Source of the DNA: Adineta ricciae
Lineage: Eukaryota > Rotifera > Eurotatoria > Adinetida > Adinetidae
Assembly (NCBI GenBank): GCA_905250025.1
Contig: CAJNOJ010000013.1
Location: 744,001 to 808,000, forward strand
Direction of reading: 5' to 3'
DNA: 64,000 nucleotides
Part shown: positions 22,040-34,400 of the stretch, piece after piece
Position numbering within the stretch: the first letter of the stretch is position 1
Layout: every line of letters starts with the position of its first letter
Program-made: the position numbers and the translations under genes
Notes under the pieces: generated by a model
Seen by the model: only the letters and a program-made list of their open reading frames with translations
What the model was told of the DNA's origin: nothing
The model's database searches: none

Positions 22040-22978
22040 ATGAGTTGCTTACTCTTCTTCAATTTTCTTCTCTTATTTCTTTCCATATCACTTTTCATTC
22101 TGGGTGTAACAACATCAAGATGGCTGGTTTTTCTCGATGAGAACTCCAATTCCATGATAACCGAACGTTCAAATGGCATCCTTACATCTTGTCAACGACT
22201 CTACCGTCAAAACAATCTCGAACAATACTCGATTGTATATAATTTAACGAGCAGTAGTCGTGACATACAGAATATCTATGATGATGCCTACGTGTGTTTC
22301 AATCGATTGTTAAAATGGCATAATTCCTCGATTAGTGGACCCGACTTATTAGGTAAGTTAAAGTCCAATAAGCCTTTTTCAAAATAAACTTTGAGATTTG
22401 TACATTTATTTGTCAATGTAAAACAATCTTCTATTGAAGATATTCAACATGAGTAATCGATAAGAGAACAATTTTATATCTAAATCTAACATGAGACAGT
22501 AATTGAAGTGAACTTTAGATATCCTTCGTATACATTTGATCTATTTGTTTTACAATCTATTCCATAGATTATCAAAAAGTTCTGATCGGTGTCTCGTTCG
22601 CTTGTGTATTTGTTGGTATAATTGCCTTAGTTTTCACGCAAACAATCAACACGAATGCATCGTTCGATAATATCCGTTTTTCCAAGTGTATGATCGAATG
22701 CTTATTGATTGCTAATATACTCACAGGTATGTTACAACTTGGATATGAGTATAGTATGTTTCGTCTTTTGAATAGTTGTTCTAGCGTTGATTACATTAGC
22801 ACTGTTTCTTGGTTTTGAACGTTTGCAAACGATTACAGCATATGGTTATTCATTCTGGGCATTTGTGGCCGGTACATGTTGTGTTTTTGTCAGTTGTATT
22901 TTAACTGCTGTCTATCGTATTGATGTTGAATTCGAATTTCGTCGATACCGACATGAGTCTGTAGCGACACTCTGTTGA
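22040..22978 (+). CDS. Claudin/PMP22-like four-pass membrane protein
   Basis: Three exons: 22040-22352, 22568-22726, 22776-22978; 675 nt, 224 aa. The frame is also open for 12 codons upstream, but the first ATG is at 22040, directly before the first helix. Four hydrophobic helices are at about 2-23, 107-128, 145-170 and 182-204, with both ends inside. The large first extracellular loop has Trp28 then NGILTSC and a second Cys at 86, which fits the claudin/PMP22/EMP pattern W...G-L-x-x-x-C...C, and it has N-glycosylation sites (NLT, NSS). Loop length and helix order agree with the superfamily. Claudins form paracellular junctions; other members are structural or channel subunits. I cannot choose a subfamily. 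The short cytoplasmic tail has no obvious PDZ ligand. Intron 1 (215 nt) is longer than most here. Confidence 0.68.
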
Positions 22979-23287
22979 AACATGATCTCTCTTGAATTCA
23001 TCTTTCTTTGATATATCATCGACAAGAATCTGATTTTTGTTTCTTTTTACGTGTATTAGTAGAGCTAGCAATAAATCCACTTCCGTTTTGGCTTTTCGTT
23101 TTTCGTTTACTTCTCGTGTGTATACGCTTTTCTTATTTGTTATTTTGCGAGATGTCAACAGAACAGAAAGAAAACAAGTGCAACGATTGGTCTCTTTCAT
23201 TTGAGTAAAACTAAGTTGAAAGAAAGTCAAGTATTTAAAGAAAAAAATACTGCCGATTGTTTTCACTCGATTCACACGATCCTCACC
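22979..23287. other. Spacer between claudin-like and macro-OTU genes
   Basis: 309 bp between two plus-strand genes. It is pyrimidine-rich on the plus strand and has no supported gene. Confidence 0.45.
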
Positions 23288-24842
23288 ATGTCCGGTATGT
23301 AAGTAACTTCTCTTGCGACTAGATGCACCTTGCACTGTCGTTGATTTGTTTAGTGATATCAAGAAAATTGATGATAAGTGTACGCTATTCGTATTCACTA
23401 ATGGTTCGTTGACTGTCGCCGTTCGACAAGGTGATATTGGCAACGAAATATGCGATGCGCTTGTTAATTCTACTAATAGATGCATGAACCCAAATGGAGG
23501 AGTGGATAGTTCGATTCATATCAAGATGGGTCAGTTCTATACCGATCAAGTTGCTTCGATTCACAAAGCTATGGAAGAAAATGCTTGTCCTGTTGGACAA
23601 TCGCGAATATTTATTGCGAAGTTTGACTTGAAAGAGGAAGATGTACCATTCGTAATCAATACTGTTGGTCCGGTTTATACTGAAGCCGAAAAGGAACATG
23701 CTGCTTTCATGTTAGGGTCGTGTTATAATTCATCGTTGACACTTGCAAATATCTATCAACTAACTTCAATTGCCTTTCCTGCAATATCATGTGGAGCGAA
23801 CCACTTTCCTCCACGTGAAGCAGCGCGTGTTGCCATTGAATCTGTACGACAGTTTTCATGTAACATCAAAGATGTTCGCTTTGTCTTATTCGATCGACTA
23901 GTGTATAAAGCTTTTCTTCGCGAATGGACAAAATACGCGCAACAAGTTAATAACGAAACGCACACAACGAATTCTTTATTATCGATGACAATATCAACGG
24001 AGCCAAAGCCGGCCGGTCGATATTGTGTAATTTGCAAAGAACAACGATTACCTATCGATAGGCAATTGTTATGCTCAACTTGCTCGGACTTGACACGCTC
24101 AGAAATCTTCAGTCGATTCCTAGCAAGATTACGTATCGCTGCCGATATATCTTACAACGAACTTATTCACGAATGTGAAGTACTGAAACCGATCTTACGA
24201 TCTTACCCACTTTTCTACGCTCCGATAAAAACATTCGATGCAAACATTCATAAGCGTGACAATGTCGCTGAAGATTACCTGAGTGGTTATTGTACAAAGG
24301 AATTTCATAACTCAAAGCCAATTACCATTGTCGGTAATGGGCATTGTCTGTATGATTCATTCGTTCGATTGGTTGAAGCTGGTGGAACGGCAACATCTGC
24401 GTTAACGCCAATCGAGCTTCGCGCGAGGAATGTCGTGGAACTTATTCTTAACATTCGTGCCTATCAAGCTCAATACAGACATTTGTCAGCCGTATTGGGA
24501 AAATTTGAAGAGTATGCAATAAAAGAAATGGTTCGCGATTCAACTTTCGTATCTGCTTGGGATCTCCTTAGTCTTCCAACTGTTTTAAACATTAGCATCA
24601 CATGTGCCTATCCGAGCGTTAATGGCGAAAAAGATCGCGAATTTACGGCGCTTAACAATGCTCTTTTCATACCATTAGTCAAGGATAATGACACTAGTCA
24701 TAAATCAGCCGAAGCATCATCTGAATTAATCCAAATTAAACTACTTTTTTCGCATTCCCATCGACCTATTGTTGACTCTTCATCAAAGAACAAGACAAAA
24801 TGGACACCGAATCATTTTGTACCATTACTCGGTTTGAAATAG
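23288..24842 (+). CDS. Macrodomain - zinc knuckle - OTU-like protease fusion
   Basis: Two exons, 23288-23294 and 23323-24842; 1527 nt, 508 aa. Residues about 26-205 are a macrodomain, the fold that binds or removes ADP-ribose: TVAVRQGDI, DALVNSTNRCMNPNGGVDSSI, FVINTVGPVY, and SIAFPAISCGANHFP with REAARVAIESV. NSTN...GGVD corresponds to the NAAN...GGVD loop of MacroD-type hydrolases. Residues 237-256 hold a C-x2-C...C-x2-C pair (Cys237, 240, 253, 256), a likely zinc site. Residues about 336-504 resemble an OTU cysteine protease: VGNGHCLYDSF places Cys344 at the nucleophile (family DGNCLF) and TPNHFVPL places His500 at the catalytic His. The usual Asp before the Gly is Asn here, so activity is uncertain. 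The ATG is in a 7-nt exon before a 28-nt intron; any later in-frame ATG would cut the macrodomain. The order of domains is unfamiliar to me. Confidence 0.75.
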
Positions 24843-25449
24843 ATTCATGTATACAATGTTTTTCCTACAAATTCAAAAGACTTTCCTTGCGAAAAAAAAA
24901 AGTTGCTTCCATTATGTTAATTGCTCGTTGTTGTTCATTCGTATGACATGAAGCATACTAAATGTCTGTATGAAGTGTGTCGACGAGCTATAGACTACTT
25001 CGCCGATGTTTGTTTATCATATGTCCGCAAAACACCGTGCCTGACAACATCGATTGTTCAGTAGTTAAAGTGTGATCTTAGAAGTGTTGACATAAAATGA
25101 ACGGATCGGATTGAATATTTTCAGTTGTAAGTGTCTGGTAAAGTGCGAACTGTCTGCCGGTAATGCAAATGATTTCTAATGTATTTTTCATTCGAATGGG
25201 CGCGAAGTCGTTTCTTGTGAGTGGGAATGTTCATCATAAAAAAAGAATGCAAATGAAAATTTGTGCACATTTATTGATTTGATATTTCATATAGATTAGC
25301 AAAAGAAAAGAGACAGAGAGAAACAAAAAATAGCACCGGGTTGAAAATAAGATATACAGATACAAAACAAGACCATGAAACAACGACAAGAATAATATTA
25401 TTAATCGTAATAATTGTAAGGCACACACTGTATCCCTTGTATTTCAATA
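24843..25449. other. Spacer between convergent macro-OTU and Fat-like cadherin genes
   Basis: 607 bp, AT-rich; 3' UTRs of two converging genes. No coding or RNA feature recognised. Confidence 0.5.
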
Positions 25450-28400
25450 CTAGACTTCTGTTTGAAAAAATGAGGATAATTTCGTTGATTTTTTCCCATT
25501 GACATGCTCTTTTGTTAAATCAGATTCACTTGCATGTCGCAGACGATTGATCATTGTTGTTTTCATTGTTAATTGGCTTGTTTCATTGTTAGTCTGATTG
25601 GTGTTATAGTTGTCGTCATCGTCATCATCGGTATAACGACTATTCCGTCTCACTTTGAGGCTGTCTAATTTTCTCGGATTGATTTTCCACGAAGTTGGAT
25701 TGATCTTCGATATTTTACTTGTTGGCGTTGATGACGAGGGCAATGATGCTAATGTTGAATGTTTGTCATTATCTTGATTCGCATTGCCTTTGAAAAATGA
25801 AGTTGTTCGTGCGTAGGTTGGTGATGAGGAGAGAAGTCGCAATGGTGAACCACTCAAACGAAGACGTTCAATGGTACTCATGCCACCAGTGGAATTTTTG
25901 GATGAAGCTAAATATACGAACGAAAAATGAGATGACTCCTGTTTCTTGAAGTAGGCAATAATTACTTTTAATGATTTTGGCATACACTGGAGCTTTTTGC
26001 AGAGATGAATTTGATGCTCGTATACTAAGCGAACTACCACCATTGAATAATGAACGTTTTCGTTCTCCATTGGAGACAGGCGAGGTCAATAAAGTTTGTT
26101 CGTTATTTGACGAATCGTTCGACGAATGAGTTAATTCGATATCATTCTGATCAACAAGTTTTTCCGCGAGATTCGATAACGAATTGACACAAATTTGATA
26201 AGTATTGGAATGCTTGTCATCATGACCATTGAAGTATTCTAGAAATATACATAAAATAATTGAAGTCTAAGGAAATGCAACTAGAACGTACTTGTTGGTG
26301 ATGAGGGAACTAAAGAAACAAAGAGAAGAAACAGATAAGTCATATGGTGACCAAATAATCAACTTACAGTCAAATAGATCAGGAGATTTAGGATCAACAA
26401 GTGGCATACGTGTTGTGTCTACAAGAGCAATATAATCAGAAGGAATAAGATCAAATTTCGACATACCATAATCAATACTATTGTAATGTGCAAGAAAGTT
26501 ATCTGGAGGGATATTCATTTTTCCAATCGTTGAATAGTATTTTGGATCACTCTGGTATGAGAAAAAAACAGTTCAGACGAAATTCTTCAATGACGGGACT
26601 TACGCGTCGACGATTCAACGATTCATGAGATTCATATTGATGTTTATCAATCACGAGAGCGGATTTGTCATTTGAATCGTTGGTTTGCTAAGAGAATTTT
26701 ACACATTCGAAAGTCTTGCCACTCATTTGATCTTACCTTATCATTAAAATTATTTAATGTTGTTTGCTCAAGATTATTATCAACTAGAGCCATTGTTTCA
26801 ACAGTTTGTTTACCATTAGAATTTCGTTTGATTAACGTTGGCATTGGACTTTCAATTTGATTCGCTGGTGACAACGAAGGTGACGCTTTCTGAATCAGCA
26901 ATGGCGCCGACACTAATGGCTTATCATTGTGAATATTCAGTTTTTTCTTCTTCTCTTTTCGCTGCTGTTGACAATAGATGATCAATGACAGAAATAACAA
27001 GACCACTAATACAAATGTACAAAACGTCACTGCTAGACCAACATATAAAAGATTCTTCGTTGACATAGGCAAATTTCCTAATGATGATATACACGAATAA
27101 GAAACATTAACATCATTTGATGGAATACATTGTTCATTGAATAAACATGGATGACTTTCACATGGTTGTAAATCACGTTGACATTGTCGACCAGTAAAAC
27201 GTGGTTTCAAGCAGTTACATGTGAAACTTGAACCGTACTTCGTTGTTTGACTAACACAGATACCACCGTTATAGCATGGGTGATACAACGAACACAGATC
27301 ATCTTTGTCAGTGTATTGTCTCAGTGTACGCGATTCAATCTCGGCTAGTTGACAACCGGTGTTGGTACCGACATGTTCGATAAATGACTTATTCTCTTGC
27401 TTTTGAAGGTAGATCAATTGAGTGTTCAACGTTAGGTTACCTAGACAGCCATGAAAATCATTGCCAATATAGATTTGTTTCAGTTGATTTGTCGATATTG
27501 GTTGAAACAGTTGAATTCTATTGCTGAAAACATGATCGAGACGAAGAAGATAGTAGAAGTTTTGATTTGTTGGTGTGTAATCAATGGAAAAGTAGATATG
27601 ATGCCAGAGACCATCGTTGATGACGACTTCATTGATTCGAAAGAGAATCTTTCTATTTAGTTCAACATTAACATGATTATCCATGATTTGAATGATTAGT
27701 AGATGTTGTTTCTTTTTCTCGTCAACCGAGATCATCTTCAGCAGTTTACCTTGGCCAACCTGCGTGCGAAATGTGAACGAAATATTCGTATGCTGCGTTA
27801 AATTCATCGATGAGTTCATTCGAACAAAACTGTAACCATCGAATGTCAGAGTATTCGAAGAATCTAAAGCACAGAGCAGATCATTTACTGAAACTCTTCT
27901 CAAAAAGACAAAATTCTTACCGCGACACGTCGGTGAATTAATATTAATACAATTCAACGTTGTTTCCGGCAGAATTTCGTTCTGATTACATGGTTCATCG
28001 ATACACTGACATGTGTACAATGTAGAACTCTCTTCGATACATCTTTCCAATGGCGAACATGGATTAGACGAACATGGTGATTGATAATCTTGCTTGAATT
28101 GACAATGTTGCCCGTAGAAATGATTCAAACAAAGACATTTAATGTTCCATTGATATTTCGGTATCAGACGTTCGTATGTATTGTAATAGAAGTAGTCGTA
28201 CTGATTTTGATACAATTTGATCTGACTGGTACATCGACCGTTGTTTTCACACGATTTCGTATGACATTGGTTAATGGAAATCTTTTCAATGGATTTGATA
28301 TTTGGAATCTTTTCGAAGACATTACTAGAGTTGCGCAAGACGTTATAAAGTAATTTTTTGTGGATATATCGTGGTGGTCGTAGACGGGATGGATACCGAA

Positions 28401-31400
28401 TAACTGCGATGAGTATTTCGATTTGGTACGGAGTTTTCATATCGAATGAATAAAGATGAACATGACGCATGTGAACGCCAACGATTACAGCTAGATTTTC
28501 GCGTAGTAATGGTAATGTATGAATAATGAACTGCTCGTAAGTTGACCGAGGATCGAGATTGACAAGCAAAGATATTGTTCGATCTAACATTTCGCGATCA
28601 ATTGACCAGAGATGTACATCGATGGTTTGAGCTTTTAAGTGAGATTTGATGTCGAGTGGAAGATAAATAATTGTATTGTTGTAAAAATTCATGTTCGATA
28701 TCGGCTGGTCAACGGCAAAGACAGTTAGTTCGATTTGAAATTGTAATAAACGTTGATGTTTCTGTTGCTGAGAGTACAACTGTTGTTGATATGAATTGAA
28801 ATACAACTCCGTTTGGTTATTGGAGATTTGTTTGAGTGAAAACTGTTTATTGGCAAGTAGATTATACGACACAAATTGATAATTGGATTGATTCTGAAGA
28901 GACAATTCACCGAAATTAATCTGAGGATACTTTTCATCAAGATTAATATATCCGTCGATGGTACGTGGAATGAGTGCTGGAAGAAGAACCTGTCGTTGAA
29001 GATAGATGATATGTAAGTAAAGATCAACATAATACGCAGATGATAAGGTTTGATTATCCCAAACACGGATGATCAAATGATCCTCATGGTCGAGAAGAAT
29101 GGGCTCATTGAGGATCAATTCAGTACCGTTTTCATCTTGTCGAAGTTTGTACGATGAAAATGTATCATTGAGAATTTGAAATGTTAAGTTCGATTGATCT
29201 TTATCAATAATTTCGATCTTATGCAGAACGGTATTGACTGATGGGTGATAGAAATAAATCAGCGTAGTGAAGTTCTTTGTTAGAAACTCCGGATAATTAT
29301 CGTTGATATTTCGAATGGAGATTGTCAAATTCAGTGAAGATAATGGGACAGTCTAAAATAGACAGAGAACATCAGGTGAAATTATTGTTCTTCTCAAGTT
29401 TTTGCTTACTTGATTTTCTCGATCTTTGACAACGATTGTAACATTGTATTGACGTGGATCCGTTTCGTAGTCAAAGATTTTACGGCTAATAATCGTACCA
29501 TTTGACTCGAAGATTTGAAAAGCGTTGGTTCTATCGATTAACTCATAGACGAATTCATCGGAACTTTTACCGATTGTACAAACGATTGTTCCGATTGGTT
29601 TGTTCTCGTCGAGAATGCAATTATCTCGATTTTCTAAGTTAAAGTAATTGTTATCATCATTAATTATCGATATAAATACATTTGTTGAGTCAGTTAAATT
29701 AATTCCATCTTCGAATACTTCAACATTCACTGTTATATTCGACATTGTTGTCGGAAGTGATGTTCTCAATCGGATTATTCCTGTTTGTTCATCGATCGTA
29801 AAGAATTCCGTTGAGTTTTGCAAAGAATATCGAAAATTTCCATTCGCCACTGGATCTTCGCTTGTTGCATTCAATTGAAATATATTCGTGTTCGATCGAA
29901 TTGTTTTACTTATGTTAACAGAGTAGTAATTTCTATCGAATTTGGGTCCATGGTCGTTCAAATCGTTGATATGCAGAATTAAGGCGTCAGACAGATAATT
30001 CTCTCGATTGTTTGTGTCAATTGCCATGACTTGATAGCTGAGTTGTGGACCGTAGTGCTCCCGGTTGAGTTGTTCATAGAGAAGAATCGAACCAGTAGTT
30101 TGATCGATGAATATCTGTGAAGAAGAATTTTGTAGGTAAAATACGTAATTCGATTGGAATAGATGATCGATATCGACAAGCTGAATGCGGCCAATATAGA
30201 ATGGAGTAGGGTTGTTTTCAGTCAGATTGTAAGTTAGAGAATTTCGATCGAAAACTATTGGATTATCATTGATATTGATTAACTTAACGATTACTGATAT
30301 GGAGCAATTCAATTCATTCGGTTGTAAATCAATTGAAAATGAATAGAATGCTTTTTGTTCATAGTCTAATCGCGAGTTCGATGTAAGCAGACCTATATTT
30401 TCAAAAGCAAACAGTTTTAGAGGTATTCGGATAGGAAAGTACTACAAACAGACCTGTTTGAGAATTGAGTAGAAATGATTGTGCATCCGAATTCGTCGTA
30501 GGATTAACTTTAAATTGTAATCGATCAATCAACTCAGATGAGTTATTATTAATTGATAGTAATGTCTCTTTAACTGTGCCAATGATCGTTCCTATTGGAG
30601 ATTCTTCTTTGATCATCCACTGAATTGGTATCTAGAAAACAGCGTGCAGTTGTTTTAGTCAACGAAAACGAAATAAAGATAGCTTACCGCTGGACATACG
30701 AAGTATGACCATTTGGGCGTTCGTAGAACCGAAATATTCGTTTGACAATAGCTTAACGGTGACGAACTGATCAGAATAATCAATTGAAAATATTCATTCA
30801 CTGTTTGGTTCAGTAGTGGTGATGTCAAATAAAGTTGTCCGAAATTATTTATCGCAAACAGACCATAGGAATCTCCAGAAAGTATATAATAATTATTCGA
30901 ACTATTCTTATTCAAACTGATTTCTTGTATGATGGTTCCTGAAGTGAATTCACACATTAAAAGTCGAACATTTCTCAATTAATCGTGACTTACCTGGTAG
31001 ACTTCGATCTGAAAGTTGAATTACTTGGTTTGGACACGAGTTGATTTCCGTTGGTATTTGAAATTGCTCTCGTACATTGAATAAGATTTCAATCGAAGCT
31101 GTGCTATTCGCATTTGTTTTGTCATCCATCGCATATACATTCAATTCAATTTTATCCAAATCTTCGATCGATTTCGAATGATAGATAAATCTTAGCATGC
31201 CGTTGGTTTGATTAATAAATAATCCGTAGGAGTTACGTTGTAACTGATAACGAATTGAATTGAAACTCTGTGCAAACACTCGAAACACATCATCGTAATG
31301 GTGATCATAGACATAAAATCGGTAAACATCCGAAGAAAATGTTGGTGCTTGGGTGAAGTTTCCGAAGAGAACTTTCACTTGACTCGATGATACGCTGATC

Positions 31401-34400
31401 TGATCGGTGAGATGTAATTCAAAGAAACACAGATCGGACAGGATCGGAAAAGTTTTGAAGAAAAGTTCATTGGATTGAATGTAGAAGTTTTCGTGACAAT
31501 GATTCTGCGTTAATGATGTCGGAAGGATTTTCAGTGTTAACTTATCGATTGGAAATGTTTCAATAGGAATATTTTCCTTTAATACTTGCTTATCCAGTTG
31601 AAAGTCGTAAGATTTCTTCTCTAAATGAAATGTTCGTTCGACGAAATTGATTTGCACTGATGTTTGAATAACAAAATTCTTCCAATAGGCATTGACGGTC
31701 AGATGGTATCGGTCAGTTGGAACGAGATTTTCTTTGAGCATCAATCGATTTTCCTGGATGTCGAATAGATTTGTTTGATTTTTCAATTGGTACTTCGCCG
31801 ATTTGATCGGTTGGTTGAATGAGTCAACGATTTCAAACTGAAAAATTTCCATCGGGACACTCACTTGAGATGAGATCAGTGAAATATAATACAAATCAGA
31901 GTTAAATCTCGGTTGAGTCGAGTAAACCAATTTAACCTTTGCATAAACGATTTGATGAGCAAGATCTTTGGCTGATGCATAAAATTCGTAGACTGATTTG
32001 GTAAACGAAGTCTTATTCACTTGAATTACACCTGAGCGTGGATCAATTTCGATTCCACTGGATTGAAGATGCAGCTCATAAGTGATCTGATCATTCCGAT
32101 CGATGTCATACGCCGAGATTTGTCCAAGAACGGCTTTTGTTGGATCGTAGTCAAATACATATTCATTCGAAGAGAATTTCGGTTGATTGCCGGAATAGTT
32201 ATTGAATTGTAATTGAATGTAAGTTTTAGTTAAATACAAGCCATCGCTAACAGCAATGTTTAACTGATAGAAATCTTTGTCTAATGATTGATTCGTTCGT
32301 GTCAGAACTCCGCTGGTGTGATTGATTGAAAAGAATCGATGATCGTCTTGATTGAGGAGGTGGTATTTAAGATGAAGATTGTCGGCGAAATCGAGATCAT
32401 TTGCTGAGAATTTGGTGAGAAATGTTTGCGAGGAGGAAAGTATTAAGCTCAATGGAGGATTGAGAAAATTTGGCGGGTGATTATTATAGTCATTGATTGT
32501 TAATTTAAGAATTGATGTTTCGCTGCTCGAACGAAATTTAAGCGAATAGAATGGTTCAGTTAGGTAATTAATAAGTACAATATCACCAGATGTTGGATTG
32601 AGTTTGAACAGATTTCGATTATAATCCTCGAGTGACGAAGAATTTGTATGAAAGACAACTGAACCAGGTGGAAGAATTTCCGAAATGGTTTTCTCATAAA
32701 TGGGCGATGAAAGTTCATATGGATTGATCACATGAATTGTGACATTAATTGTCATGTTCTGTTGATAGATTAGATCGCGAGCAATGATTTGAAAATGTTC
32801 CGAAGTATTTTTATAGAATTCATTGGAAAAGTATTCCAGAGTACCATTGTCTGGATTGAGAAGGTAATATTTCGGATGATCATGACTAAATTCATAGACG
32901 AGATGACTGCGGCTCAAGTCATATGGTTGAGCAATGATTTGGCCGAGAAGAATCGAACGGTTCATGTAGTTAGACAGATTGAGGTGAAATTCGTACGATG
33001 GTTGAGAAAATAATGGTGATTGAGATGAAACGATGTCATATTGAACTAGAGTATTGTTCGGTAGTCTGAATCGACCAGAGTTCTACGTAAAGATGTCAAA
33101 TAAGAAAGGATATGTATTTGAAATGAAATGTTTTACCTCTGCAATATGGTATTTGTCGATGAATTCCGTGTGTAACTGACTTCCATTTCTAATCATTATG
33201 TACGAAACTGTCGCTTGAGTCTTTTCGACGGTTATTAAGCATTTCGAGTTTTCCAATTTAATCAGCAACAAGACATCATCGTCGATAGTTTTGTCTCGAT
33301 TTCTATAGCGTAATAAACCATACTGACGGTCAAGAATGAACAGATTATTGTAATTTAATAATTCAAATGAGTGTCGACGTGTCTGACCACAAATCGGTTC
33401 GGTTTGATTGGTATTCAAGATTTCAACGAAGCCAATCAATTGTCGGTCGGTAGAATAATCCAGATGATTTAGTACACATTCAGATATTTGGTTGATTTCA
33501 TTGATGATGATCATTTGGACACGAGCAATTTGTGAATCATCGTCTTGTATGAGAAAATCGTAGAAATTTCCATTTGTGATAAGTAGTGTTCGATTTCGAA
33601 CGAATAATCTTCCCGTTTTCTCGATGGATATCATCGGCGAGATCTGATCATTCAAAATCGTCCAATTGTTACTCGTTTTATTCAAGTGTCCAATTGTGGA
33701 ATTGTTTACAAATGGTGCAGATAATTTAAATTCATAAATCGATTGAAATGCTCTCTTCTCAACTGGAATTTCACGATTAACAACAAGATTCAAACGTGTA
33801 AATGTAATCAATGAGTGATAATTTGCATAGACAAGAAATGAATATCGCTTCAACAAACTCTCAAACGAATGGTATTTAATTAAACCAGCATATTCATCAA
33901 GTTGAAAGAAGTTCACGTGTGTTTGATTCAATAGATAGTAACTGATATCAAATGAATTTGACAAATTCTTCAAATCGATATGCAATGGTTCTTGTTGATT
34001 GTTGTAAACGAATGCAGACGAACCGAACGAACTATTCATGTAACCCGAATAGATTTCATTTGGAAAGGTGAAGTCTAAGATGTTCATTGAGTCCATAGGC
34101 GTTTGATTATCTTTCGAATGAATGGTGCATTCAGCAAGATTTGATGCTTCGCCATTCAATGGTGTAAATGGATCGAATGCACGAATGGTTAAAGAATTGT
34201 AGGGTTTGTATTGTTGTCCTGTGAGATGATCAATGCTTCTCGAAGGAGAAGATTCGTATGTGAAAAGATATGGAGATATTTTGAGATACGATGGACATGG
34301 AAAATAAATGCCAATATTCGAGATGAATAACGTCACAATTGTGGTAATTGGTTCGGACTGTGATGTGTCAATAATTGTTAAATTTAAGGGATATATATAT

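Noticed and set aside
23385-24037. Minus-strand frames opposite the macro-OTU gene
   Set aside because: Shadows of the plus-strand coding exon, with no domain features.
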